Below, one piece after another: positions 1 to 8,786 of a DNA stretch of 19,055 bases (position 1 is the first letter of the stretch; every line of letters starts with the position of its first letter). The stretch covers positions 1 to 19,055 of the forward strand of contig CAZONK010000035.1 in NCBI GenBank assembly GCA_964581095.1, given 5' to 3'. The stretch is from SZUA-230 sp964581095. GTDB lineage: Bacteria; Bacteroidota; Bacteroidia; Cytophagales; Cyclobacteriaceae. The translations under genes and the position numbers were made by a program. The notes beneath the pieces are model-generated. The model was given only the letters and a program-made list of their open reading frames with translations. It had not been told where the DNA came from and searched no databases.

Positions 1-14
1 AGTATTTGCTTAAT

Positions 15-1361
15 ATGAAAAGGGAACTATCAATTCTTGCTGTCCTTGTGATTATATTTTCCCATGCTTATGGGCAGGAAAAGCATATTTTTAACCTGGA
101 TGAGTGCTTGAGCTATGCGATGGACAATAATCAGAATGTATTGAATGCATATCTGGAAATTGACAGACAAGACAAAATTGTGGGGGAAACACTTTCCGAA
201 GGATTACCACAGATAAATGGTATACTCGATCTTCAGAATAATTTTTCAGTACCTACAATTTTTATCCCTGCAATATTTTTTGATGAAAATGCGCCAGCTG
301 ATGAATTCATTCCCGTTAAATTTTCTGCACAATATACTGGTAATATAGGAGTTTCGTTAAAACAAATGGTGTTTTATGGTTCATATTTTGTTGGTGTTCA
401 GGCGGCGCGAACTTTCGTTGAATTATCTACCAAAGATCACATCAATACTAAAATTGATGTGGCTGAAGCTGTAACCAAAGGATTTTATGCAGTTCTGATA
501 AATGAAGCAGCACTCGATTTAGTTATCAATAACTACAACAGGCTTGATACATTATTGCGTGAAACGAGGATTATGTATGAAACAGGATTTGCTGAAAAAA
601 TTGACGTTAACAGGATCCAGGTACAATTTAATAATATCAAGAATGCGCAAATGAATGCGGAGAATATCCTGGAAATCAGTTGGAAAATGTTAAAGTTTCA
701 GATGGGCATGCCTATTAATTATGAATTGGAACTTATTGGGGCCTTAAGTGATATGGGTAATCAAATCGAAAACCTTCACTATGATGATTTCAATTATGGA
801 GACAGGATAGAATATTCAACATTGCAAACAAGAGAATCACTTGCACATTACGATCTGAAAAATGTAAATGTCCAGTATTTGCCCAGGATAGATTTCTATC
901 TTACAGGTGGTGCAAATGCTGGTACAGGAAGTAATTCTGAATTATTCAATACCGATAATTGGTATGGTCTTGGGTTTTATGGCTTGCAACTGACGCTCCC
1001 GATATTTGATGGATTAAATAAAAGTTATAAAATTCAACAAAGAAAAATCAAGATTAACCAGATTCAAAACTCGTATAGTTTACTGGAAAATTCTATCAAT
1101 CTCGAAATCCAAAGTTCTGAGATACGACTTGACAATGCCTTGTTCAATTTATCAGAGCAGGAAGAGAATATGTCTTTATCCAAAGAAGTATATGATGTAA
1201 CCAAGATTAAATACCAGGAGGGGGTAGGCTCAAATATTGAACTGATTGAAGCTGATGCGACCTACAAGGAAGCGCAAACAAATTATTTCGATGCCCTTTA
1301 CCAGGTTTTAATATCAAAAGTGGATCTGGACAAGGCAAGGGGGGTACTTTATACTAATTAA
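15..1361 (+). CDS. TolC-family outer-membrane efflux channel
   Basis: Outer-membrane factor of a tripartite efflux pump: a trimeric barrel and periplasmic tunnel that passes substrates from the RND pump and adaptor to the outside. With the ATG at 15 the protein is 448 aa, the usual size for the family. It opens with a hydrophobic signal peptide ending near the sequence AYGQ (about residue 21), followed by the family-typical start 'FNLDECLSYAMDNN'. Two long helical, Asn/Gln/Glu-rich repeats (roughly 115-230 and 330-440) alternate with beta-barrel stretches such as 'PRIDFYLTGGANAG', the duplicated layout of the OEP family. A TTG three codons upstream (position 6) is in frame, but the ATG gives the cleaner signal peptide. 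Only 14 nt lie upstream in the window, so the promoter and any regulator gene are out of view. The stop is 19 nt before the adaptor gene, implying one operon. Substrate cannot be told from sequence. Confidence 0.93.
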   Translation: MKRELSILAVLVIIFSHAYGQEKHIFNLDECLSYAMDNNQNVLNAYLEIDRQDKIVGETLSEGLPQINGILDLQNNFSVPTIFIPAIFFDENAPADEFIPVKFSAQYTGNIGVSLKQMVFYGSYFVGVQAARTFVELSTKDHINTKIDVAEAVTKGFYAVLINEAALDLVINNYNRLDTLLRETRIMYETGFAEKIDVNRIQVQFNNIKNAQMNAENILEISWKMLKFQMGMPINYELELIGALSDMGNQIENLHYDDFNYGDRIEYSTLQTRESLAHYDLKNVNVQYLPRIDFYLTGGANAGTGSNSELFNTDNWYGLGFYGLQLTLPIFDGLNKSYKIQQRKIKINQIQNSYSLLENSINLEIQSSEIRLDNALFNLSEQEENMSLSKEVYDVTKIKYQEGVGSNIELIEADATYKEAQTNYFDALYQVLISKVDLDKARGVLYTN

Positions 1362-1380
1362 TAATTGAAAATTACAAATC

Positions 1381-2547
1381 ATGTCAATATATAAAAGTTT
1401 AATTGTTATCGCACTTTTAGGAGTTGTTTCAGCTTGTAAAGAAGGAGATGGCATCGAAGAAAAGAAAAGTGAGTTATATACATTGAGGGATCAACAGAAA
1501 GAAATAAATAAGAAAATCATTAAACTGGAATCGGAGATAAAGACTGAAGACCCATCATTCGAAGCCCGGTTTGATCGCGCTACTTTGGTTTCTACTGTTG
1601 CTGTTTCAACAAAGAAATTTCAACATAAGATTGAAGTAAGGGGAAGTATTGCATCCAGGTTGAATATCATGGTAAGTGCCGAAATTCCGGGGCGCGTAAA
1701 TTCAGTAAAAATTCGTGAAGGCCAGGTGGTTCGTAAAGGTGAGATTCTTTTTATTCTTGATTCAGAATTGATTCATCGGAATATAGATGAAGTTAAAACC
1801 CAACTGGAACTAGCAGACATCCTCTATGAAAGGCAGGCTAGGTTGTGGGAACAGAAAGTGGGATCAGAAGTGCAATACCTGGAAGCCAAAAACAGGAAGG
1901 AGTCGCTGGAGAGAAGACTTGCCTCTGCCTATACGCAACTTAATAAAACAAAAATACGTGCTCCGTTTTCAGGTAGCATTGATGAAGTTGCAGTGAAACA
2001 AGGTGAATTTGTGATGACGGGAATGCCTATAGTGAGAGTAGTAAATCTTGATGATCTCTATATAAATTCCGTTGTTTCTGAACGATACGTTGGTAAATTT
2101 AAGAAGGGTGATCTCACTGAAGTGTACTTGCCATCTTATGATGTTCGCCTGCAAAGCAGGGTGGCAGCTGTTAGTGATGTGATTAATCTTGACAACCGAA
2201 CATTTAAAGTTGAAGTTTCACTTGAAGGAATAAAAAATGAATTGAAACCAAACATGGTTGTTGTGATTTCCCTAGTTGATTATATAAACAAAAGTGCCAT
2301 TGTTGTTCCCACCAATATTATCCAAAATGATGACAACGGGCCTTATGTATATTCAATTAATGAATTTGAAAATAAAAAAGTTGCCCAAAAAGTACACATA
2401 CAAACAGGTAAATCATATAATAATCTGACCGAAGTGAATGAAGGCCTGATAGAAGGACTGAAGATTGTTGACAATGGATTCCGGGATTTGTCTGATGGTG
2501 CTGTTGTGAAAATCGTGGAAAACAAATCGTTGACCCTGAATAACTAA
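1381..2547 (+). CDS. RND efflux periplasmic adaptor (HlyD/AcrA family), predicted lipoprotein
   Basis: Membrane-fusion protein that bridges the RND pump (next gene) and the TolC-like channel (previous gene) in the periplasm. The 388-aa product begins with a short hydrophobic segment ending in a lipobox, V-S-A-C with Cys19, so the mature protein should be lipid-anchored after Lgt and signal peptidase II processing. A Lys/Glu-rich coiled coil follows (about 24-55). The two half-lipoyl motifs flank a helical hairpin: 'GRVNSVKIREGQVVRKGEIL' near 104-123 and 'IRAPFSGSIDEVAVKQGE' near 192-209, hairpin about 130-188. Beta-barrel and membrane-proximal domains fill 215-385, including the family-typical 'LKPNMVV'. 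The next gene begins 9 nt after the stop. The N-terminal coiled coil before the first lipoyl half is an addition often seen in Bacteroidota adaptors. Family is certain; substrate is unknown. Confidence 0.93.
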   Translation: MSIYKSLIVIALLGVVSACKEGDGIEEKKSELYTLRDQQKEINKKIIKLESEIKTEDPSFEARFDRATLVSTVAVSTKKFQHKIEVRGSIASRLNIMVSAEIPGRVNSVKIREGQVVRKGEILFILDSELIHRNIDEVKTQLELADILYERQARLWEQKVGSEVQYLEAKNRKESLERRLASAYTQLNKTKIRAPFSGSIDEVAVKQGEFVMTGMPIVRVVNLDDLYINSVVSERYVGKFKKGDLTEVYLPSYDVRLQSRVAAVSDVINLDNRTFKVEVSLEGIKNELKPNMVVVISLVDYINKSAIVVPTNIIQNDDNGPYVYSINEFENKKVAQKVHIQTGKSYNNLTEVNEGLIEGLKIVDNGFRDLSDGAVVKIVENKSLTLNN

Positions 2548-2556
2548 TAAACCACC

Positions 2557-5500
2557 ATGAGCCAAAAACAACTAAAAAAGAAGATCGAGAAAGAATTCTG
2601 GCTTACCTCTCTTTCACTAAACAATCGGACAACGGTTAATTTTTTAACCCTTTTGATTGTAATACTCGGTATAGGCAGTTACATATCTTTACCCAAGGAA
2701 TTATTTCCGGAAGTTGACCAGCCGATAGTATTTATAGGAACAATCAACCCGGGTAACTCTCCTGTAGATATGGAAAACCTTGTGACGCGCCCAATCGAGA
2801 AAGAACTTAATTCAATATCAGAGGTAGATAATATAAAATCCACTTCTGTACAGGATAACTCTACAATAATTGTTGAATTTACATCGGAAACATCCATTGA
2901 GGATGCCCTTACAAAGACGAAAGATGCTATTGACAGGGCAAAACCCGAATTACCATCCGATCTGAGGACCGACCCCAACGTTTTTGAAATGAATTTCGCA
3001 GAATTTCCGATTATGAATATTAACCTGTCGGGAAATTATAGCCTGGAAGAGTTGAAAAAATATGCAGAGTACCTTGAAGATGAAATCGAAAAATTTCCTG
3101 AAATATCAAAAGTTGAAATTCGTGGTGTAGATGAAAAAGAGGTAAGGATTAATATAAACCCTTACGCGATGGAGGCACGAAATGTGAATTTTACAGATAT
3201 CGAAAACGCGATTACTTCCGAAAACATTACTATGTCCGGTGGTAATATTCTAAGTAATGGTATTCGCAGGTCTATAAGGATTTTAGGCGAATTTGATGAC
3301 CCGCTTCAATTAAATGATGTTGTGGTAAAACATGAGAATAACAATATAGTTTATTTGAGGGATATTGGATTTGTAGAATTTGACTATAAAGAACGACAAA
3401 GCTATGCACGTCTTGAAGGCAAAACGGTTGTAATGGTTGATATTATTAAGAGAAGTGGAGAGAATTTATTGATTGTTACAGAAAAAATTGATGAGGTGTT
3501 GGAAAAAGCAAGAGTAAGTGTTTTTCCGGATGATTTACATTTGGTAATCACGAATGATCAATCCACAAGAACCGTGAGGATGGTTAACAACCTTGAAAAC
3601 AACATTATTTTCGGGGTAATATTGGTTGTTATAACGTTGCTGTTTTTCCTTGGTACAAGAAATGCCTTATTTGTTGGAGTAGCCATTCCACTATCAATGT
3701 TTATGTCGTTTATGATACTTGGGGCTTTTGGAATTACTATCAACATGATGGTTTTGTTTTCGTTGATTATGGCACTTGGCATGCTTGTGGATAATGGAAT
3801 TGTGGTTGTAGAAAATGTTTATCGTTTGCGTGAACAAGGGATAGGCGCCATGGAAGCAACAAAAAAAGGGGTAGGTGAAGTTGCCCTTCCCATTATCGCC
3901 TCTACGGCCACTACACTCGCTGCCTTTTTACCACTGGCTTTCTGGCCGGGAATGATGGGGCAATTTATGAAATACCTTCCCATTACATTAATCATAACCC
4001 TTGGATCTTCCCTTTTTGTGGCCCTTGTTATTAATCCTGTTTTTATATCAGCGTTAATGAGCATGAATAGGCAGAAAGGAAATAGTAAAAAAATACTTAT
4101 TTGGACATCAATTCTTCTTGTTTTGGGATTAGTAATGGTATTTGGAGGAAGAAGTATTCCCAATATGGTTTTAGTAATCTTCGGAAATCTGTCATTATTG
4201 GCAGGAATTCTCTTTCCCCTTAACGCATTCGTTTTGGAGCCCCTATCAAAGAAATTTCAAGCAAATGTTCTACCCTATCTTGAAGGAGTATATACGGAAA
4301 CGATACGGTTTGCCCTAAAGGGAATCAACCCTTTCTTGTTCTTCTGGGGTACGGTGATGCTTTTGTTTTTTTCGATCGGGTTGATGGTATTTAATCAACC
4401 GAAGGTGATTTTTATGCCAGATAATGAACCAAAGTACGTAAATGTATTTATTGAGTACCCCCTGGGTACGGACATTGAAGTCACAAATGAATTTGTTGAG
4501 AATATCGAAAAGAAAATATTCCTGGCCATGGAACCTTATGATTACATGGTTGAATCGATAATTTCAAAAGTAGGAAAGGATACATCAGATCCTAACGATC
4601 CTTCAGCATTTGGTAAAGCCGATACACCCAATCAATCTATCATTACAGTAAATTTTGTTGAATTTGAAGATCGGAGAGGACAATCCACAGTTCAAATAAT
4701 GGATGAAATAAGGGAGCTGGTGCAGGGCTATCCGGGTGTTGCTATCACGGTTGACAAGGATAGTATGGGCCCTCCTACGGGTAAACCCATCAATATCGAA
4801 GTTTCCGGTGAGGATTACATGGAGCTTATAGGTGTGATTGAAAGATTAACTGCATTTATAAATGAATCAGGGATCCAGGGTATTGAGCATTTGAAAACAG
4901 ACCTGGAAACAGGTAAGCCTGAATTAATAGTAAATATTGACCGTGAAAAGGCCCGAATGTTTGGTTTATCAACGTACAGTGTGGCCAATGAAGTCCGGAC
5001 ATCATTATTTGGTAAGGAGATTTCAAAATTTAAACAAGGGGAAGATGATTATGAAATTCAATTGCGTCTTGAAGAGAAGTACCGGAATGACATCGATGCC
5101 CTGATGAATAAAAGTGTGGTTTTCAAGAATCAGAATACCGGTATAATGCACCAGGTGCCTATTTCATCCGTGGCAAAAGCTGAGTTTAGTTCTACTTTTG
5201 GTTCCGTCAGACGCAAGGATTTAAAAAGGGTAATTACTTTAAGCTCCAATGTGATGACCGGCTACAATGGCACTGAAATCACAAACCAATTGAAAGAACT
5301 ACTCCCTGCTTTTGAAATGCCACCAGGATTTGACTATAAATTTGGTGGCGAACAGGAGGAGCAGGCAAAAGAAATGGCATTCCTTAGCAAAGCCCTGGGA
5401 TTGGCCGTTTTTCTTATATTCCTCATCATTGTTTCACAGTTTAACAAAGTAACTACTCCCTTCATCATCATGACCTCCGTGGTATTGAGTACTATTGGTG

Positions 5501-5973
5501 TATTTATGGGCCTCGTAACCTTTAAAATGGATTTTGTGGTTGTCATGACAATGATTGGGATCATTTCGTTAGCAGGGATTGTTGTGAATAATGCCATTGT
5601 GTTAATTGATTTTATTGAATTACAAAGAAGCAGGAGAAGACTGGCCAGTAACGAAGAACGATTGAGTATAGAAGAAATTAAAGAAGCAATTGTAGAGGCT
5701 GGCACAACCCGGCTTCGACCGGTACTTCTTACTGCAATTACAACCATTCTGGGTTTATTACCGTTAGCTATTGGAATAAACTTTGATTTCATAAACTTTT
5801 TCATTGAATATGATCCCAAGTTTTTTATTGGGGGAGATAATGTAATGTTCTGGGGCCCAATGTCCTGGACTATTATCTTCGGTTTAACATTTGCCACATT
5901 TCTTACACTTGTGATTGTTCCCGTTATGTACCTGTTCTTTGCTAAAGTTAACAGGAAACTTGGGATAGCTTAA
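2557..5973 (+). CDS. RND efflux transporter permease (AcrB/HAE1-like), enlarged membrane domain
   Basis: Proton-driven inner-membrane pump of the tripartite system encoded with the two preceding genes. The 1138 aa show the internal duplication of RND pumps: TM1 (about 27-46), a porter domain, TM2-6 (about 347-500), TM7 (about 592-612), a second porter domain, and TM8-12 (about 946-1130). The TM4 motif 'GMLVDNGIVVVENVYR' (408-423) has one Asp, D412, where AcrB has the pair D407/D408; residue 413 is Asn. In TM10, N1011 sits where AcrB has K940. R1052 and T1059 match AcrB R971 and T978. Two additional hydrophobic segments (about 512-530 and 536-556) lie between TM6 and TM7, and the loop between TM11 and TM12 (about 1073-1100) is long and aromatic. 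The protein is therefore larger than AcrB (1049 aa). An RND pump is certain; a drug, lipid or other substrate cannot be assigned. Confidence 0.95.
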   Translation: MSQKQLKKKIEKEFWLTSLSLNNRTTVNFLTLLIVILGIGSYISLPKELFPEVDQPIVFIGTINPGNSPVDMENLVTRPIEKELNSISEVDNIKSTSVQDNSTIIVEFTSETSIEDALTKTKDAIDRAKPELPSDLRTDPNVFEMNFAEFPIMNINLSGNYSLEELKKYAEYLEDEIEKFPEISKVEIRGVDEKEVRININPYAMEARNVNFTDIENAITSENITMSGGNILSNGIRRSIRILGEFDDPLQLNDVVVKHENNNIVYLRDIGFVEFDYKERQSYARLEGKTVVMVDIIKRSGENLLIVTEKIDEVLEKARVSVFPDDLHLVITNDQSTRTVRMVNNLENNIIFGVILVVITLLFFLGTRNALFVGVAIPLSMFMSFMILGAFGITINMMVLFSLIMALGMLVDNGIVVVENVYRLREQGIGAMEATKKGVGEVALPIIASTATTLAAFLPLAFWPGMMGQFMKYLPITLIITLGSSLFVALVINPVFISALMSMNRQKGNSKKILIWTSILLVLGLVMVFGGRSIPNMVLVIFGNLSLLAGILFPLNAFVLEPLSKKFQANVLPYLEGVYTETIRFALKGINPFLFFWGTVMLLFFSIGLMVFNQPKVIFMPDNEPKYVNVFIEYPLGTDIEVTNEFVENIEKKIFLAMEPYDYMVESIISKVGKDTSDPNDPSAFGKADTPNQSIITVNFVEFEDRRGQSTVQIMDEIRELVQGYPGVAITVDKDSMGPPTGKPINIEVSGEDYMELIGVIERLTAFINESGIQGIEHLKTDLETGKPELIVNIDREKARMFGLSTYSVANEVRTSLFGKEISKFKQGEDDYEIQLRLEEKYRNDIDALMNKSVVFKNQNTGIMHQVPISSVAKAEFSSTFGSVRRKDLKRVITLSSNVMTGYNGTEITNQLKELLPAFEMPPGFDYKFGGEQEEQAKEMAFLSKALGLAVFLIFLIIVSQFNKVTTPFIIMTSVVLSTIGVFMGLVTFKMDFVVVMTMIGIISLAGIVVNNAIVLIDFIELQRSRRRLASNEERLSIEEIKEAIVEAGTTRLRPVLLTAITTILGLLPLAIGINFDFINFFIEYDPKFFIGGDNVMFWGPMSWTIIFGLTFATFLTLVIVPVMYLFFAKVNRKLGIA

Positions 5974-5984
5974 TTTGACCAAAA

Positions 5985-7232
5985 ATGCTAGCAAAAATAT
6001 TTTCGGTATCAGTATTTGCATTTATACTTATAATAATTGACTTGTATGTTTATCAGGCAATTAAAGTAGTATTTACCGACATTGATCCGGTTTGGTGGAA
6101 AATTATTAATGTTGTATTCTGGGGTCTCACTTCCATTTCGATCATTTCCATTTATTATTACAATTTTGGTAATTTGTATTTTTTCGGAAAATATTCCAGG
6201 AGCTTTCTGGTCGCGGGTATATTTATCAACTACTTTCCGAAGATTTTTGCCTTGCTTTTTCTATTTGTTGACGATTCCGTAAGATTTGGAAAATGGATTA
6301 CGTCGCTATTTTCATCACCCGCAGCAGGCCAACCTGGAGAAGGTATTTCAAGGTCAGAATTCCTGGCGAAAGGTGCACTGATTTCTACCGCCATACCAAT
6401 GGCTACATTAACATTTGGAGTTATCTCAGGGGCATATGATTATCGATTGAGAAAAAAAACGATAGTCCTTCCCAATCTTCCCAGGGAGTTTGATGGTGTA
6501 ACCATCGGTCAACTTTCTGATATTCATTCGGGTAGTTTTTATAATAAAACAGCCGTTGAGGGTGGTGTTGAGATGTTGATGAATGAGAAACCGGATATAT
6601 TTTTCTTTACCGGCGACCTTGTAAATAATGAATCCGGGGAATTTGATGATTATTTTGATGTATTCAAAAAAATCACAGCCCCCCTTGGATCGTATTCTAC
6701 GCTTGGCAACCATGATTATGGTGACTATAGTCGCTGGCCTTCCGCCGAGGCAAAGCGTGCAAATCTTGACCGGCTGATCGTAGCCCACAAAGAAATGGGA
6801 TGGGATATATTGCTGGATGAAAACAGGAAAATTAAAGTAGGAAATGAAGAAATAGCCATTTTAGGTGTAGAGAATTGGGGAGCCGGGCGGTTTGCTAAAT
6901 ACGGAAATCTTAAAAACACTTATACGGGTAGTGAAGATGCCCCGGTGAAAATATTATTATCTCATGATCCAAGCCACTGGGATGCACAAATACGTCCTGA
7001 ATATCCTGATATTGATTTAACATTGGCTGGTCATACGCATGGATTTCAGATGGGAATTGAGATTGGGAATTTTCGCTGGAGCCCATCGAAATATATTTAT
7101 AAGCAGTGGGCTGATCTGTATCAGGAAGGTAATCAGTATATCTACGTGAACAGGGGATTTGGATTTATAGGTTACCCGGGCAGAATTGGTATCTTACCTG
7201 AAGTTACAATAATTGAATTAAAATCAGCCTAG
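5985..7232 (+). CDS. Membrane-anchored calcineurin-like metallophosphoesterase (YkuE/YaeI-like)
   Basis: Predicted two-metal phosphoesterase attached to the inner membrane. The 415 aa start with three hydrophobic segments (about 5-26, 36-58, 73-95) and a fourth (about 128-149) preceded by 'SRSEFLAKG', which resembles a degenerate Tat-type anchor with one of the two arginines lost. The catalytic domain follows with all metal-binding motifs in order: D179-x-H181, G-D211, G-N242-H243-D, H327 in 'LLSHDPSHWD', and the terminal G-H350-T-H352-G. This matches the YkuE/YaeI branch (COG1408-type); YaeI is reported to act on lipid-linked phosphate (UDP-diacylglucosamine in Chlamydia LpxG relatives), but no substrate can be read here. 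Which side of the membrane the catalytic domain faces is ambiguous. The gene begins 11 nt after the RND pump and probably shares its transcript. Its 3' end overlaps the convergent aminotransferase gene by 9 nt. Confidence 0.88.
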   Translation: MLAKIFSVSVFAFILIIIDLYVYQAIKVVFTDIDPVWWKIINVVFWGLTSISIISIYYYNFGNLYFFGKYSRSFLVAGIFINYFPKIFALLFLFVDDSVRFGKWITSLFSSPAAGQPGEGISRSEFLAKGALISTAIPMATLTFGVISGAYDYRLRKKTIVLPNLPREFDGVTIGQLSDIHSGSFYNKTAVEGGVEMLMNEKPDIFFFTGDLVNNESGEFDDYFDVFKKITAPLGSYSTLGNHDYGDYSRWPSAEAKRANLDRLIVAHKEMGWDILLDENRKIKVGNEEIAILGVENWGAGRFAKYGNLKNTYTGSEDAPVKILLSHDPSHWDAQIRPEYPDIDLTLAGHTHGFQMGIEIGNFRWSPSKYIYKQWADLYQEGNQYIYVNRGFGFIGYPGRIGILPEVTIIELKSA

Positions 7233-8726
7233 CTGGCTTTTATCAAACCAACCATCGATCATTTTATCCTCAAGGCCTTTGTAAGATTTATGATAATATT
7301 CATTCGTTGATGAATCGTAAATATAATCTTCAGACCACTTTTCGTGATTTTCAACCAATTTCTTTATTGAACGAAGAATAAAATCAATTTCACTATTTGT
7401 CATTGTGGGGTGAATGGACATCCTTATCCATCCGGGTTTGTCTTCAAGGTGTCCATGGTCTATTTGATCCGTAATGGAATGCGATGTTTCTTTGGATATA
7501 TGGAGCAGGTAATGTCCATAGGTGCCAGCACAAGAACAGCCTCCACGTGTTTGTATTCCAAATTTATCGTTCAGTAACTTAACACCCAGGTTAAAGTGCA
7601 GGTCATCAATATAAAAGGAAAACACACCCAGGCGATTCTTGTTTTCTTTGGCCATAATATTCAGGGTATCAATATTGCAAAGGCCATCAAATACCCTGTG
7701 GACAATTTCATGTTCTCGATCCATCATATTTTTCACACCCATCTTTTCCTTTAACCTGACTGCGAGTGCAGCTTTAATTGTTTGTAGAAATGCCGGGGTT
7801 CCACCATCTTCCCTCGTTTCAATGTCATCGAAATACTTATGTTCACCCCATGGGTTGGTCCAGCTTACGGTACCCCCACCTACATGGTCGGGTACCTTAT
7901 TTTTATATAATGATGAATCAAAGATCAATACACCTGTGCTTCCCGGACCGCCCAGGAATTTGTGTGGTGAAAAGTAGATGGCATCCAGCTTCTCTGCTTC
8001 ATCAGAAGGATGCATATCCATTTCCTGATAGGGTGCAGAACAAGCGAAATCTACAAAACATAATCCACCATGATCGTGCATCAGTTTAGCTATTTCGTGA
8101 TAATCCGTGCGAATACCTGTAACATTTGAGCAGGCAGTAACCGAAGCAATTTTCACCTCCCGGTCTTTGAATTTATCTAATAATTTTTCCAGGTGCGAAA
8201 TATCTATTAACCCATTTTCATCGGGCATGATCCTTTCGACATGCGCTATGGTTTCCAGCCAGGATGTGTGATTGGAATGGTGCTCCATGTGTGTAACGAA
8301 CACAACAGGGCGTTCGTTGTTTGCAATAGTAAAGTTCTTTGAAAGTTTTTCAGGAATTTTTAACCCAAGAATCCGTTGTAATTTATTAACAACACCTGTC
8401 ATTCCCGAATCAGTTGTAATGATTACGTCATTTGATGAAGCATTTACATGGTTTTTAATAATTGAGTGGGATTTATGATAAGCTTTGGTCATAGAAGTAC
8501 CCGTTACGGTAGTTTCAGTATGGGTATTCCCAACCATTGGCCCAAGCTGGTGTGATAGTATCTTTTCAATTGGAGCATAAAGTCTTCCACTTGCCGTCCA
8601 ATCTGCATAAATCATTGTTTTTTCACCATATGGGGTCAGGAATTTAGCGTATTCCCCAACAATGTTATTTTTAAACTTTTCGAAATATTTTTCCAGATCG
8701 GTTTTATTATTTTCAAGTACCTCCAT
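7224..8726 (-). CDS. Class V aminotransferase-fold PLP enzyme (cysteine desulfurase/selenocysteine lyase-like)
   Basis: Predicted pyridoxal-phosphate enzyme of the CsdA/SufS-like branch of fold type I. With the ATG at 8726 it has 500 aa; a TTG seven codons upstream is also in frame but less likely. Early 'YADWTASGR' (40-48) is typical of the subfamily. The PLP lysine is K256 in 'YFSPHKFLGGPGSTGV', and D226 in 'FVDFACS' should contact the pyridine nitrogen. A cysteine pair, C397 and C399 in 'RGGCSCAGTYGH', lies in the region where desulfurases carry the persulfide cysteine. At about 500 aa it is longer than IscS or SufS (about 400), with a charged C-terminal extension (about 460-500). No suf or isc genes are nearby, so a role in iron-sulfur assembly is not supported by context. 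The gene is convergent with, and overlaps by 9 nt, the phosphoesterase. True substrate (cysteine, selenocysteine or another amino acid) is open. Confidence 0.88.
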   Translation of the reverse strand: MEVLENNKTDLEKYFEKFKNNIVGEYAKFLTPYGEKTMIYADWTASGRLYAPIEKILSHQLGPMVGNTHTETTVTGTSMTKAYHKSHSIIKNHVNASSNDVIITTDSGMTGVVNKLQRILGLKIPEKLSKNFTIANNERPVVFVTHMEHHSNHTSWLETIAHVERIMPDENGLIDISHLEKLLDKFKDREVKIASVTACSNVTGIRTDYHEIAKLMHDHGGLCFVDFACSAPYQEMDMHPSDEAEKLDAIYFSPHKFLGGPGSTGVLIFDSSLYKNKVPDHVGGGTVSWTNPWGEHKYFDDIETREDGGTPAFLQTIKAALAVRLKEKMGVKNMMDREHEIVHRVFDGLCNIDTLNIMAKENKNRLGVFSFYIDDLHFNLGVKLLNDKFGIQTRGGCSCAGTYGHYLLHISKETSHSITDQIDHGHLEDKPGWIRMSIHPTMTNSEIDFILRSIKKLVENHEKWSEDYIYDSSTNEYYHKSYKGLEDKMIDGWFDKSQLG

Positions 8727-8744
8727 AATATTTCCCTGTTTACA

Positions 8745-8752
8745 CAAAATTA
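8745..8752 (-). promoter_or_regulatory. Candidate -7 promoter box for the aminotransferase gene
   Basis: The minus strand reads TAATTTTG, an exact match to the Bacteroidota -7 consensus TAnnTTTG, about 19 nt upstream of the ATG at 8726. No good TTG/TTTG -33 element lies 19-21 nt further up, so this rests on the -7 box alone. Confidence 0.35.
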
Positions 8753-8786
8753 AGCAATATTTTGAAAGAAAATAGTTCTGTAAAAG

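Noticed and set aside
1..14. In-frame TTG at position 6 as the start of the TolC gene
   Set aside because: The ATG three codons later gives a standard signal peptide with charged residues right after Met, and rare start codons are not needed here.
3819..4163. 114-codon open frame on the minus strand inside the RND gene
   Set aside because: Shadow of the TM4-TM6 coding region; its composition mirrors the codons of the real gene.
5334..5897. 187-codon open frame on the minus strand inside the RND gene
   Set aside because: It lies wholly within a strongly conserved RND coding region, its translation resembles no family, and it has no promoter. It is a shadow frame.
7224..8726. Naming the aminotransferase sufS or iscS
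   Set aside because: Length and gene context do not fit; only the general family can be supported.
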